64,000 nucleotides of DNA from Chitinophaga terrae (ex Kim and Jung 2007) (GCF_900107795.1 NZ_FNRL01000003.1:248001-312000), one strand, 5' to 3'; counted from the stretch's first letter, positions 8,664-18,053 are shown. Notes: a model not told the origin generated them from the sequence alone. A program made the numbers and translations.

Positions 8664-9964
8664 AAAATTATCCGCATATCATCCGTAGCGTTTTACTGGC
8701 AGTAATAGGTATTATAGCTTGTTTTACTTTACATGCATACCTGAACTGGAAAAGTCCTGTCTTCCTGCTGGCAATACTGGCGATCGCCGCTGCCTGGCAA
8801 ACAACGCCGACCCGGAAACCGCTGCTCCGTTGCGTATGTTTATCGCTGGTCTGCTGGGTGATCTATTGGCGGCTGCCTGTATATACCGTATGCTATTTCG
8901 GGCTTCTGTTTGCTGCGGGATCTGTGATAGAATCCGGGGGCCGGCGCATATCTATCCTTACCTTCCTGGCGGCTTTCCTGGCAGCGCCGGTATTCGGCTA
9001 TTTTGCCAATGTTTTTACTTTTCCTATCCGTTTATGGTTTAGTACTGTGGTAGGCAAGAGCATCGCTATCTTTTCGCCGGCTGTCAAAACCCAGGGGAAT
9101 GTGATCCTGCTGAACAATAACGAATTCAGTGTAGATGCCGCCTGTATGGGTCTTAACATGATGATCACTTCTCTTTTATGCGGTATTATACTGATAGCGA
9201 TCTTCCAGAAACGGTTTAACAAACGCCTCTCCCTGGGTTGGGTAACGGTGTTATTAACATTGATCGTCCTGCTTAACATCTTTTCCAATCTTTTCAGGAT
9301 GGTGGTGCTGGTATTGATGGCCATACCGCCTGAAAACCCCGCCCATGAACTGGTAGGGATCTGCGCCCTCCTGATCTATGTATTACTTCCTGCTTATTTG
9401 CTAAGCAAGTGGATAGTTAAGCGGTATGGTAAACTGCAACCCGATGAGGAACCAGTTGTTAATGCACATCATGGTTCCCTGTTTTTGCCGTTGGCATTGG
9501 TGCTGGGAGTTAGTTGGATAGTAAATACGCACAGGCAGAAATCCATAGCGCCTGAAAACGTAGGCATATTGCCGGGTACCGTGGCTACCAGGCTAGACGA
9601 CCAGGTTATCAGGCAAACGGCCCAAGACCTGTTGTTGTATATCAAACCCATTCCTTCCTTCTATTTTTCAGATCATCAGCCTATGATCTGCTGGAAAGGA
9701 AGTGGGTATGAATTTTCGAAAGTGGAAGAAACAGAACTGGATGGAAACATGGTTTTCCAGGCGGTTTTAAAGAAGCCAGGATCTACCTTGTATACCGCCT
9801 GGTGGTACGAAAGCAATAAGAGGCGCAGCACCAGCCAGCTCGACTGGCGTTGGGATGCGCTGCGCAACGGCAGCCGTTATTACCTGGTGAATGTAACAGT
9901 CGGCGCCCCCGGCGCCCTGAAAACCCGGATCCACGAAGTCATGAAAGCCCGTCTTATTCACTGA
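8657..9964 (+). CDS. xrtN: Exosortase N (XrtN), dedicated protein-sorting transpeptidase
   Basis: A 435-residue polytopic membrane protein. The exosortase catalytic triad is visible: Cys163 in VDAACMGLN, Arg214 in SNLFRMVVL and His230 in NPAHELVGI, each at the start of a membrane helix. After about residue 255 comes a soluble tail of about 180 residues, of the EpsI-like type often fused to exosortases. The ATG at 8657 overlaps the VIT stop codon (ATGTTAA) and is preceded by AGGAAGAAG, so translation is probably coupled. An upstream in-frame start at 8576 lies inside the VIT gene and is rejected. The enzyme presumably cleaves the PEP-type tail of the neighbouring VIT protein. Confidence 0.88.
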   Translation: MLKNYPHIIRSVLLAVIGIIACFTLHAYLNWKSPVFLLAILAIAAAWQTTPTRKPLLRCVCLSLVCWVIYWRLPVYTVCYFGLLFAAGSVIESGGRRISILTFLAAFLAAPVFGYFANVFTFPIRLWFSTVVGKSIAIFSPAVKTQGNVILLNNNEFSVDAACMGLNMMITSLLCGIILIAIFQKRFNKRLSLGWVTVLLTLIVLLNIFSNLFRMVVLVLMAIPPENPAHELVGICALLIYVLLPAYLLSKWIVKRYGKLQPDEEPVVNAHHGSLFLPLALVLGVSWIVNTHRQKSIAPENVGILPGTVATRLDDQVIRQTAQDLLLYIKPIPSFYFSDHQPMICWKGSGYEFSKVEETELDGNMVFQAVLKKPGSTLYTAWWYESNKRRSTSQLDWRWDALRNGSRYYLVNVTVGAPGALKTRIHEVMKARLIH

Positions 9965-10370
9965 TCACTTCCGTTGTTTCTTTATGCCGCGGCTGCCAGT
10001 AAATATAATACCAGGCAAGGATCAGGATACCCGTAAAGAATGGGATCAGCGACAGGTGTTTATAGGTAATATCTCCATATACCACCATTGCGTCGAAATG
10101 GAAAAATTCACTGATCATCCAGTAAGAGTTGGCGGTGATCCAAACCGTGATGGCAACATTGTGGCAAAGCTCCGACATAAACTGCCGGGTTCTCCAGGCA
10201 ATGACAATAGAGATGATCAGCGTAGGGAAGATCATCGCCACGCCTAGTGGTTTCCATATCATACACCAGCTGATATCTTTCAGCAGCCAGAACACAATAT
10301 GAAGATTCTCCATTCTCCGGTAGCTGAGGGGAATGCTGTAAACCGGCGAAGCCGGATCTTGTTTGCTCAT
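9954..10370 (-). CDS. Small four-helix membrane protein of unknown function
   Basis: A 138-residue protein with four predicted membrane helices at about residues 22-38, 42-58, 70-90 and 105-125 and a charged C-terminus. I do not recognise the family. The start at 10370 is chosen because the longer open frame up to 10763 runs antisense through the lipase gene. The 3' end overlaps the xrtN 3' end by 11 bp (convergent), and its start is 87 bp from the divergent lipase start. The spacing of the Trp/Tyr/Phe-rich helices resembles small DoxX/DUF-type Bacteroidota membrane proteins, but this is only an impression. Confidence 0.65.
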   Translation of the reverse strand: MSKQDPASPVYSIPLSYRRMENLHIVFWLLKDISWCMIWKPLGVAMIFPTLIISIVIAWRTRQFMSELCHNVAITVWITANSYWMISEFFHFDAMVVYGDITYKHLSLIPFFTGILILAWYYIYWQPRHKETTEVISE

Positions 10371-10457
10371 GTGTAAGGATTGGTTATTTTTATCTTCCTG
10401 AAAAAACAGGGCATAAAGATATTCTTTATTGTCATTTCCTGCACTAAAACTCCAGGT

Positions 10458-11276
10458 ATGAAAGATTTTTACTGGTCTTATGAGCAAACCAGGTTCCATG
10501 GCGCCAGTTGGGTTCCTGCAAAATTCAACAGGGTAATGATCATCGTTCATGGAATAGGAGAGCATATAGGACGCTACGAACATGTAGCCGCCTTTTTTGA
10601 ACAGCAGGGCTTTGCTGTGATAGGGATCGATCATTACGGGCATGGAAAAAGCGATGGTAAAAAAGGGGCGTCCAGGGGCTATGAATGGACGTTTGCATAT
10701 CTTTCCGCCTTCCTGGACCATGTCAAAGCTACCTATCATCTTCCCGTTGTCATGTATGGGCACAGCATGGGCGGCGGTATACTGATGAGTTTTCTCCTGA
10801 AACGCCAGCCTGATATACAGGCTGCCGTAGTTTCCGCTCCTGCTTTGATCGTTGCCCGGAACCCCGGGGCAGTACTCCGCAGTACATTGAAATTACTCAG
10901 CAGCTTGTCTCCCAATCTCAGGATCAACCAGGGACTCGACATCAACAAGATCTCCCACGATCAGGCTGCCATCACGAAATTTGCGAATGATCCTTTACGA
11001 CATGATAAGCTGAGTCTCCGGCTGGCCAATGATATGATACAGTATGGAAGATGGAGTATTGAACATGCCGCCGAACTGAAGATTCCTACACTTTTAATAC
11101 ATGGCACCGCCGATGCTTTTACAGCCATAGAAGGCTCCCGCAGCTTTGCTGCCAAAGCGCCCGAACAATGGCTTACATACAAGGAATGGGAACGGATGTA
11201 TCACGAATTACATAACGAACCGGAAGGCAGGGAAGTACTGTCATTTATTGCCGGGTGGCTAAGTAATGTTAATTAA
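10458..11276 (+). CDS. Alpha/beta hydrolase, monoacylglycerol-lipase type
   Basis: A 272-residue cytoplasmic-looking hydrolase. HGIGEHIGRYEH (31-42) is the oxyanion-hole block typical of monoacylglycerol lipases, and GHSMGG places the nucleophile at Ser103. An Asp follows in LLIHGTADAFT, and the His is in MYHELHNEP near the C-terminus. The length matches the family. The ATG at 10458 is used, because the open-frame extension upstream to 10380 has no family match. It probably cleaves monoacylglycerols or lysophospholipids; the substrate is inferred from family only. Confidence 0.88.
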   Translation: MKDFYWSYEQTRFHGASWVPAKFNRVMIIVHGIGEHIGRYEHVAAFFEQQGFAVIGIDHYGHGKSDGKKGASRGYEWTFAYLSAFLDHVKATYHLPVVMYGHSMGGGILMSFLLKRQPDIQAAVVSAPALIVARNPGAVLRSTLKLLSSLSPNLRINQGLDINKISHDQAAITKFANDPLRHDKLSLRLANDMIQYGRWSIEHAAELKIPTLLIHGTADAFTAIEGSRSFAAKAPEQWLTYKEWERMYHELHNEPEGREVLSFIAGWLSNVN

Positions 11277-11318
11277 TGATTACATTTATGCTTTCTATTT
11301 AACAACTATTCATTAGTT

Positions 11319-12086
11319 ATGAAAATCCAACATTCCTTTAAATGGCTTATGCCAGTTGTTGTCGCATTCTGCGGACTCCAGGCTAATGCACAACAGATCG
11401 ACCTCGGTGCAAGAGGCGGTATCAGTATTCCCAACCTTTCTGCCGGCGGTAAAGAAAGCAATCCTTTAAACGAGGGGTATAAATCCCGTTTAGGGCCTGA
11501 ATTCGGCATCTTTGGCGAATATCATTTCAGCAAATTATTCTCCATACAGGCCCAGGTAAACTTCTCAGGACAAGGAGGTAAAAAAGAAGGGCTGCAGGCC
11601 ATGCCTGCCGATCCCCGTATGGCGTCGCAATTGCCTCCGGGTACTTTATATACCTACGCCAACTTCAAAAGCGAAGCGAAGTTCAATTACCTGATGGTAC
11701 CTATCCTGGCTAAATTCGGTTGGAACCTGGGCAAGTCGCCTTTCCGCCTCTACGTTGATGCAGGACCGTTCGTAGGCTTCCTGCTCAGCGCTAAACAGGT
11801 TGTTACCGGTACCAGCCCTGTTTACCTCGATCCGCAAGGCCAGACGCAAATTCTTCCGGCCACGCCATTGGATGCAGATGTAGACATCAAAAATCAGCTT
11901 AACAAAGTGAACGTAGGTATCAGCGGTAACGTTGGCGTAGCGTACCAATTCGGTCGCAGCTCCATCTTTATCGAAGGTGGCGGCAACTACGGTTTCCTGA
12001 ACATCCAGAAAGGTTCTGCCAACGGTAAGAACAACATCGGTGCAGGTACAGTGGTGCTGGGTTATGGCTTCCGCATCAGGCAGTGA
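11319..12086 (+). CDS. PorT-like outer-membrane beta-barrel protein
   Basis: A 255-residue protein with a signal peptide (MKIQHSFKWLMPVVVAFCGLQ, cleavage near ANA|Q25) and alternating amphipathic strands: LGARGGISIPNLS, LGPEFGIFGEYHFSKLFSIQAQVNFS, YLMVPILAKFGW, GISGNVGVAYQFG. It ends in an outer-membrane-type strand (VVLGYGFRIRQ). This is the 8-strand barrel (OMP_b-brl_2/PorT-like) family. Function within the family is unassigned. Its stop is 3 bp from the left arm of the repeat element at 12090. Confidence 0.8.
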   Translation: MKIQHSFKWLMPVVVAFCGLQANAQQIDLGARGGISIPNLSAGGKESNPLNEGYKSRLGPEFGIFGEYHFSKLFSIQAQVNFSGQGGKKEGLQAMPADPRMASQLPPGTLYTYANFKSEAKFNYLMVPILAKFGWNLGKSPFRLYVDAGPFVGFLLSAKQVVTGTSPVYLDPQGQTQILPATPLDADVDIKNQLNKVNVGISGNVGVAYQFGRSSIFIEGGGNYGFLNIQKGSANGKNNIGAGTVVLGYGFRIRQ

Positions 12087-12089
12087 TGG

Positions 12090-12352
12090 CACGCAGAGAC
12101 GCAGAGGAAGGCAAAGAGGCAAAGGATTTTTTTTAAGAAAATAAGAAGCGAAGGACTTTTTTAAGAAAATAAGCAGCGAAGGTTTTTTGTAAGAAATAAG
12201 AAACAAAGGATTTTTGTAAGGAGAGCAAAAGGCAAGAATATATAAATACATTCTTTGTTCCTTCCCTCCTTAATACCTTAATAAATTTCTTCGCTTCTTA
12301 TTTTCTTAAAAAAAATCCTTTGCCTCTTTGCCTTCCTTTGTTTCTTTGCGTG
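12090..12352. repeat. 263-bp composite element: 63-bp inverted arms around a degenerating tandem repeat
   Basis: The left arm (12090-12152) and right arm (12290-12352) are reverse complements at 59 of 63 positions. The four mismatches all lie in the outermost 16 bases; the inner 47 are perfect. The left arm's inner part is also tandemly repeated rightwards: units beginning AAGGA(T/C)TTTTTT and ending AGAAGCG, AGCAGCG and so on recur at about 28-bp spacing from 12122 to about 12230, each less exact. Outer ends carry the cacgca(g/a)aga motif. It fills the whole interval between the barrel gene and the aldose-epimerase gene. No transposase or ORF is present. Origin is unknown. Confidence 0.9.
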
Positions 12353-12370
12353 AAAAAAAAACTTCTTCTC

Positions 12371-13240
12371 ATGATACAAATAGCTAACGAAAAACTTACA
12401 GTCCAGGTGGCTGAGCAGGGCGCTGAATTGCAAAGTATCCGCCGGAATGATCTGAACCTCGAATATCTCTGGAGCGGCGATCCCGCGTTCTGGGGGAAGA
12501 AAAGCCCGGTGCTGTTCCCGATAGTAGGAGGGTTGAAACAAAACGCCTATCAATACAAAGGGCAGACCTATAAGCTGGGCCGGCATGGTTTTGCAAGGGA
12601 GCAGTTGTTTACCGTGGTACAGCAAGACGGGCAGTCGGCTACCTTCCAGCTGGCAGACAGCGCTGCGTCTCATGAAGTATACCCGTTCAGGTTTAAGTTC
12701 AATGTTACTTACCGCCTGGATGGAAATACATTGAAGGTAACTTATCGTGTAGAGAATACCGATACCAACGTAATGTTGTTTTCAGTAGGCGCACACCCGG
12801 CGTTTAAAGTGCCGCTTGCAGAAGGTACCAGTTATGAGGACTATTATCTTTCTTTCAATAAAGAAGAAAACGCCGGTATCTGGCCTTTATCGGCAGAAGG
12901 ACAGGTAGAGCTTACGCCTGTACCTTTCCTGGCGCATACCAGCGATTTGCCATTGAAGAAATCTCTCTTTTATAAAGATGCGTTGGTGTTTAAGTCGCTG
13001 GCTTCAACCGCCATCAGCATCCGGAGTAAAAAGACGCCGCACGGCCTTACCGTTAGTTACGAAGGATTCCCTTATATGGGTATATGGGCGGCAAAAGATG
13101 CCGATTTCGTTTGTATTGAACCCTGGTGCGGGATTGCCGATAGCGTGAATGCCAGCGGTAACCTGGAGGAGAAGGAGGGGATCAATCAACTGGCGCCGGG
13201 TGAAGTACTGGAGAAAACCTGGACGGTAGAATTATTCTGA
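12371..13240 (+). CDS. Aldose 1-epimerase family protein (LacX-like)
   Basis: A 289-residue protein of the galactose-mutarotase-like superfamily. Visible blocks are AELQSIRRNDLNLEYLWSGDP, LFPIVGGLKQNAYQYKG, KLGRHGFAREQ (His in GRHGFAR), FSVGAHPAFKVPL (second His) and CIEPWCGIADSVN (Glu in IEPW, the catalytic base position). This resembles the LacX/YihR-type branch, not the GalM at the window's left edge. It probably acts on anomers of a sugar or sugar phosphate. The start at 12371 is chosen because 17 extra codons upstream lie in the repeat element. The repeat ends 18 bp before the ATG, so its hairpin may affect translation. Confidence 0.88.
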   Translation: MIQIANEKLTVQVAEQGAELQSIRRNDLNLEYLWSGDPAFWGKKSPVLFPIVGGLKQNAYQYKGQTYKLGRHGFAREQLFTVVQQDGQSATFQLADSAASHEVYPFRFKFNVTYRLDGNTLKVTYRVENTDTNVMLFSVGAHPAFKVPLAEGTSYEDYYLSFNKEENAGIWPLSAEGQVELTPVPFLAHTSDLPLKKSLFYKDALVFKSLASTAISIRSKKTPHGLTVSYEGFPYMGIWAAKDADFVCIEPWCGIADSVNASGNLEEKEGINQLAPGEVLEKTWTVELF

Positions 13241-13259
13241 GTGTTTGTCAAAAATAGGC

Positions 13260-13291
13260 GGGCCGGCCAGAAACAACGTTCTGACCGGCCC
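13260..13291. terminator. Bidirectional terminator
   Basis: Stem gggccggccagaa / ttctgaccggccc, paired except one position, loop caacg, followed by cttttaaattt. It serves the aldose-epimerase gene and the converging barrel gene. Confidence 0.8.
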
Positions 13292-13313
13292 TTTTAAATT
13301 TAAGAAGTAGTAA

Positions 13314-13838
13314 TTAGAAATTATAACCCGCTTTCAGCCCGAAGAAGCCATGAGTTTTATCATGGAACCAGGCTTCATATTTTGCTTCCACATCAAGGCC
13401 CAGTAAACGGATACCGATACCAGGAGCCACTAACGCGCCTACCCCGTTGTTATAGTCGCCGGTAAAATTGGCGGTACCGCCTTCTACTTTAACATACAAC
13501 AGTGAAATAAGATTGTATCTCAAACCTAAACGGATCGGGATCACGTTAGCGCTTTTAACGTCGTAGTTGCCTGTTGGCGTAGAAACGGTTTTGCCCGGGA
13601 AACGGAAGTAGCTTACAGAACCTACAGCAGTAAGACCTGCAACCAACTTGAGATCGGCGCCCAGACCAATACCATAACCTGTATTATGAGTATCACCGAA
13701 ATCGCCTGTCGGAAAGCCTACTTCAACGAAAGGACCAATACTAAACCTTTTCAATTGTGCTTGCGCTGATTGGTTGATAACGCAAAGGAGCAACAACATA
13801 CTTACAAACGGCAGTAAGATTTTTTTCATAGAATTCAA
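13314..13838 (-). CDS. Small outer-membrane beta-barrel protein
   Basis: A 174-residue secreted protein. The signal peptide ends near AQAQ (residue 28). The mature part is strand-rich with alternating polarity (FSIGPFVEVGFPTGDFGD, GYGIGLGADLKL, PIRLGLRYNLI, GIGIRLLGLDVEAKYEAW) and ends GFFGLKAGYNF, a typical barrel terminus with a final Phe. Length suits an 8-strand barrel. Met4 (base 13829) is an equally good start. No ligand or function can be assigned. Confidence 0.78.
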   Translation of the reverse strand: MNSMKKILLPFVSMLLLLCVINQSAQAQLKRFSIGPFVEVGFPTGDFGDTHNTGYGIGLGADLKLVAGLTAVGSVSYFRFPGKTVSTPTGNYDVKSANVIPIRLGLRYNLISLLYVKVEGGTANFTGDYNNGVGALVAPGIGIRLLGLDVEAKYEAWFHDKTHGFFGLKAGYNF

Positions 13839-13896
13839 TTTTTCAGAGGATTGGAGTTTCTCGAATCAGCCCTAAAAATACGGAACTATTACGAAA

Positions 13897-16800
13897 TTAT
13901 ATAAGCGCCGGCTCATTTATCTTCCTTTTCTCCTCATGTCCTACAACCTTAACCTGTTCAATAGCAGGCGGGATCAATTGGTAAACTACGGGCGTTACCA
14001 CACGCGACAAAAGAGTACTGCTGATCAATCCCCCGATCAACACAATAGCCAGTGGTGCGATCAATGGGTTGGTAGAGATAGCGATCGGTATTAACCCTCC
14101 AATGGCCGTTAACGAAGTGAGCACAATTGGAAGGAACCTTACCTCGCCGGCTTCCCTGATCGCTTCCGCTATCGGTTTGCCCTGCATGCGCAACTGGTTG
14201 GTAAAGTCTACCAGCAGGATGGTATTCTTTACTTCAATCCCTGCCAGTGCAATCAGCCCGATAATAGCCACGAAAGATAAACTGTTGCCTGTCATCCATA
14301 AGGCTATGACAGCTCCCACAATTCCCAGCGGGATGACTGATAAAACGATGAGCATGCTTTTAAAGGTTTTAAACTGCAGGATCAACGCGGCAATGAAAAG
14401 GAATACAGTAACGATGATCACCGTCATAAATCCGCCGAACGAATTCTTTTTACTTTCAACTTCTCCGCCCATTTCGTAAGAATATCCTGCAGGCAACGCC
14501 GTGGCATCCATTTGTTTCACTACGTTTTCAATTACCTTATCTGTAAGGTATCCTTTCCGGATAAACGCAGTTACAGCCGCCACCCTGTTCTTTTCCTGGT
14601 GCCTGATGGTTAAAGGCGATGTTTCCAGCTTCAGCTGGGCAACCTGCGATAAAGGGATGGCAGCTCCCTGCTGGTTGTTTACATACAATGAATTGAATAC
14701 ATCCATGGTTGGCTTACCGGTTTTCTGTTTTGTAAGCAGGATATCGTAATCATTATCATTCTTATCGTTATACTGCCCCAGGTTGATGCCTGCAATGGCC
14801 AGCCGTACTACCCGGTCTATGTTCACCGTTGGGATACCCAGCTGTTGCGCTTTCTCCCGGTCTATTTCTACCCGGATGTCGGATTTTAACTGGTCGATGG
14901 GGTTGTTGATATAGATAGTACCCGGTGTTTTTTCCAGCATCTTCTGTACCCTCGCAGCCAATGTACGGAGCGTGTCCAGGTTGTCGCCGAATATCCGTAC
15001 TTCCACAGGCGCCGTTACCGGCGGCCCCTGTTCAAAGTTCTTAACCTCGATCCTGGCGCCGGGATAAGGGGTCCATTTACCTCTCAGCTTTTCTATCAGT
15101 TGCATTTTCTGTGCAGTGGTAGTATGCTTATCAAGCTGCACAAATAACTGGGCGTAATCGCTTCTCTCGTTTTCCTGGACCTCATTGTAGTAGATCCTGG
15201 GGTTTCCTTTACCGATATTGCTTGCAAAGGAAGCAACGCGTGGTTCTTTCTTCAGCTCTTTCTCGATCTGCTCCACGATCTTATTCGTATAGGCCAGGTT
15301 GCTCTGCGGCGGCGTGAAAATATTGATGAGGAACTGCGGTTTTTCTGAAGCAGGAAACAGGCTGAAACCAATCACCTTAAATAAACCAAGCGACCCAACG
15401 AAAATCGCCAGCGCTACCAGCAGGCTTAACACCGGTCTTTGCAACGCTTTGTCCAACAACCGTGCATAGCTTCCGTGTATCAGCTTTTTCAGGAAACGCA
15501 TAAACATATTGCCGTCGGGATGCCCTGTATGTTCTTTCAGTAAACGGCTGGAAAGGAATGGGATGATCGTAAGGGAAATAGCCATGGATGCCAGTACGCT
15601 GAATATTACTGCCAACGGCAAACTGCGTATGAAGTCGCCGCTCCCTTCAGGCATAAATACCAGCGGCATAAATGCAATGATAAGAGAAGCCGTACAACCA
15701 ATTACAGCCATACCTATCTGGCTCGTCGCTTTCAGGGTTGCGTCCATCCTGCTGTATCCTTCCAGCATCCATCTTTCAATATTTTCTACCACTACAATAC
15801 TGTCATCTACCAATAACCCCAACGCCACTACCAAACCTACAATACTGAGCTGGTTCAGGTTATAACCGAACATATGAAGCAACACAATGCCCAGCGATAA
15901 GGATAACGGGATAGAGATCATTACGATCAGGGAAGGGCGTTGACCCAGGGGCAGCAGTGTGAGCGCTACCAGCAATATGGCGATCAGGAAATCTTTACCC
16001 AGCCCGCTAAGCCGGCTGTTCACCGCATCCGCCTGGTCGAAGTATTGCACCATGTCTATATTGGCTGGCAGCGTTTTCCTGAATTTTTCCAGTACCGGTT
16101 TATACTGTTCCTGCGTTTTAGTGATGTTTTCTCCCGTTTTCTGCGCTGCCGAAACCACTACGCTTCTATGGCCATTCAGCCGTACAAAATATTTCTCGTC
16201 TTCAAAGCCATAGTAAATGGTGGCAATGTCTTTCAGCAGAATATTTTTGCCGTTAGGCGCAGCTACAATGGTATTGCCAATTTCATCGATATGCTGGTAA
16301 TTGCCGCTGGTTTTGATGTTGAAAGATTTGTCGCCTGCTTCTATGCTTCCACCGGGGATATTCGCCATTTCACTTTGTACGGCATTCATGATAGCGCCCA
16401 GTGGCAAATGAAGCTGCGCCATTTTATCCAGCGCCAGTTCAATCCGCACCTGCTGATCAGGCAATCCATGGATCTCAACCTTTTTTAGCGCCGGAACTTT
16501 TTCCAATTCATCCTGCAGGTTATCGGCATACTTTTTCAACTGGTCCCTGGACGCGTTTTCTGATATCAGCGCTACCTGCAAGACGTTTACATCTGAAGGC
16601 TCCTGTTTCTTTACGTCTATGCTGTAAATATCAGCAGGCAGGTCTTTACGTTTATTATTGACTTCTCTTACCAGCTCCTGGTATTTCTGGTCTACGTCCG
16701 AACTGTATTTATATTCTACCCGTATCACGGCCACGCCATCGTTAATCGTGGTACGTACATGTTTGATATCATCCAGCCCGTAGATCTCTTTTTCCAGCGG

Positions 16801-16995
16801 ATCTACTACCAGGTCTTCCATGTCTTTGGGACTGGTACCCGGGTATAATACAACCACGGTGTATTGCGGGGATCTCATTTCCGGATCTTCAGACCTGGGC
16901 ATGGTCAGGATAGTGGTCACGCCCAGTACAATGATCATTATAAATATTACAAGGGTGAACTGGTAGTTCTTTACCGCGTATTTGGCTATTTTCAT
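13897..16995 (-). CDS. RND-family efflux permease (inner-membrane pump)
   Basis: A 1032-residue AcrB/HAE1-like transporter. TM1 is in the first 35 residues, followed by porter-domain blocks (MPRSEDPEMRSPQYTVVVLYPG, YPGTSPKDMEDLVVDPLE). The proton-relay pair is visible in GLLVDDSIVVVENIERW, and the C-terminal half repeats the fold (GLIALAGIEVKNTILLVDF). It exports drugs, detergents or lipids using proton influx. It is third in the operon with its adaptor (11 bp upstream) and a TolC-type channel. The start at 16995 follows from MKIAKYAVKN at TM1; an open frame extends 90 codons upstream through the adaptor gene and is rejected. Confidence 0.95.
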   Translation of the reverse strand: MKIAKYAVKNYQFTLVIFIMIIVLGVTTILTMPRSEDPEMRSPQYTVVVLYPGTSPKDMEDLVVDPLEKEIYGLDDIKHVRTTINDGVAVIRVEYKYSSDVDQKYQELVREVNNKRKDLPADIYSIDVKKQEPSDVNVLQVALISENASRDQLKKYADNLQDELEKVPALKKVEIHGLPDQQVRIELALDKMAQLHLPLGAIMNAVQSEMANIPGGSIEAGDKSFNIKTSGNYQHIDEIGNTIVAAPNGKNILLKDIATIYYGFEDEKYFVRLNGHRSVVVSAAQKTGENITKTQEQYKPVLEKFRKTLPANIDMVQYFDQADAVNSRLSGLGKDFLIAILLVALTLLPLGQRPSLIVMISIPLSLSLGIVLLHMFGYNLNQLSIVGLVVALGLLVDDSIVVVENIERWMLEGYSRMDATLKATSQIGMAVIGCTASLIIAFMPLVFMPEGSGDFIRSLPLAVIFSVLASMAISLTIIPFLSSRLLKEHTGHPDGNMFMRFLKKLIHGSYARLLDKALQRPVLSLLVALAIFVGSLGLFKVIGFSLFPASEKPQFLINIFTPPQSNLAYTNKIVEQIEKELKKEPRVASFASNIGKGNPRIYYNEVQENERSDYAQLFVQLDKHTTTAQKMQLIEKLRGKWTPYPGARIEVKNFEQGPPVTAPVEVRIFGDNLDTLRTLAARVQKMLEKTPGTIYINNPIDQLKSDIRVEIDREKAQQLGIPTVNIDRVVRLAIAGINLGQYNDKNDNDYDILLTKQKTGKPTMDVFNSLYVNNQQGAAIPLSQVAQLKLETSPLTIRHQEKNRVAAVTAFIRKGYLTDKVIENVVKQMDATALPAGYSYEMGGEVESKKNSFGGFMTVIIVTVFLFIAALILQFKTFKSMLIVLSVIPLGIVGAVIALWMTGNSLSFVAIIGLIALAGIEVKNTILLVDFTNQLRMQGKPIAEAIREAGEVRFLPIVLTSLTAIGGLIPIAISTNPLIAPLAIVLIGGLISSTLLSRVVTPVVYQLIPPAIEQVKVVGHEEKRKINEPALI

Positions 16996-17006
16996 GACTG
17001 CAGCGT

Positions 17007-18044
17007 TTAAGGAATGATGCGGATAAGTGATTGATCTTTCAGGTAAGCGCTTCCTGATACTATTAAGTTGCTGGCCTTTTCCATACCGCCGCTGATCAAT
17101 ACCTCGTCTTTTTCCATACCAGCAATAGTAACCGGGATACGTTGCGCTGTTTTCCTGTCGTTGGTGATGAAAACGGCGCCTGTAGTGCCATCTCCGTCTA
17201 ACAGCGCGCTGTAGGGAATGCGCCATACTGCGGCATGTGCCTGGCCGCTGGTTTTGATAGTGCATTTTCCAAACATTCCTGTTGCAATGGCAGCAACGCC
17301 TGGATTGTTTAGCTGTATATCCGTCAGGAAAGTACCGCTGGCGGGATCAATACCTTCTGCCTTCCTGCTGACCCTTGCTGCCAGTACCTGGTTCCCGGCT
17401 TCTATAGTAGCGCTGTCGCCATTTTTAACCAATGCCCATTCCTTATCGCTTAAGCCTACACGCAGCAGCCATTTGGCGTTGGATGCGCCGTTGGTTTGCA
17501 GCACCGGCGTGCCGGAGGTGATGGTTTGACCGCTGTTAGCCAGTTTATGCAACACGTACCCGTCTTTGGGTGCGCGGATCTCTGAATGTGTTCTGTTGAA
17601 CCGGGTTGCATTTAGCTGCTGTTTGGCCAGGTCCAGTGCCGTTTTGCTGTTTTCCAGTTGTTCTTTCGTAGATACGCTGTCGTTATACAGGCGTAATGTT
17701 CTTTCATAATCCCGCTGCGCCTTTTCTACGGTCAGCTGGTCGCGTTGCAACTGTGCATTGATCTCTGTAGGATCTAATGTTGCCAGCAGTTGCCCGGCCC
17801 TGATCTTGTCGCCTTCTTTCACATATATCTGGCTGATGATACCATTGGTTTTGAAGGAGAGATACACTTCATCGTCTGTAGTGAATTGGCCTGATGCCTG
17901 TACGACGCCATTTACCGCTTGCTGCCCCAGCGAGATAACACGAACAGGAATGGTATCGGTAGGCTGGGAATTATTTTCAGGAGTTGGCTGGCCGCAGGCG
18001 GCAAGAACGACAGCCAGTGAACCAAGGAGATAAGTATTTTTCAT
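17007..18044 (-). CDS. RND efflux periplasmic adaptor (membrane-fusion protein)
   Basis: A 345-residue lipoprotein with lipobox LAAC at Cys17. The order is standard for MFPs: barrel-sandwich half (VYLSFKTNGIISQIYVKEGDKIRAGQLLATLDP), alpha-hairpin (QRDQLTVEKAQRDYERTLRLYNDS), second lipoyl half (RAPKDGYVLHKLANSGQTITSG), then beta-barrel and membrane-proximal domains. It links the pump encoded downstream with the TolC-like channel encoded 9 bp upstream. The short helical hairpin fits the smaller Bacteroidota adaptors. Confidence 0.93.
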   Translation of the reverse strand: MKNTYLLGSLAVVLAACGQPTPENNSQPTDTIPVRVISLGQQAVNGVVQASGQFTTDDEVYLSFKTNGIISQIYVKEGDKIRAGQLLATLDPTEINAQLQRDQLTVEKAQRDYERTLRLYNDSVSTKEQLENSKTALDLAKQQLNATRFNRTHSEIRAPKDGYVLHKLANSGQTITSGTPVLQTNGASNAKWLLRVGLSDKEWALVKNGDSATIEAGNQVLAARVSRKAEGIDPASGTFLTDIQLNNPGVAAIATGMFGKCTIKTSGQAHAAVWRIPYSALLDGDGTTGAVFITNDRKTAQRIPVTIAGMEKDEVLISGGMEKASNLIVSGSAYLKDQSLIRIIP

Positions 18045-18053
18045 GTTGATGGA

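Noticed and set aside
10371..10763. N-terminal extension of the small membrane protein
   Set aside because: The extra 131 codons run antisense through the lipase gene, which has clear catalytic motifs in the other direction.
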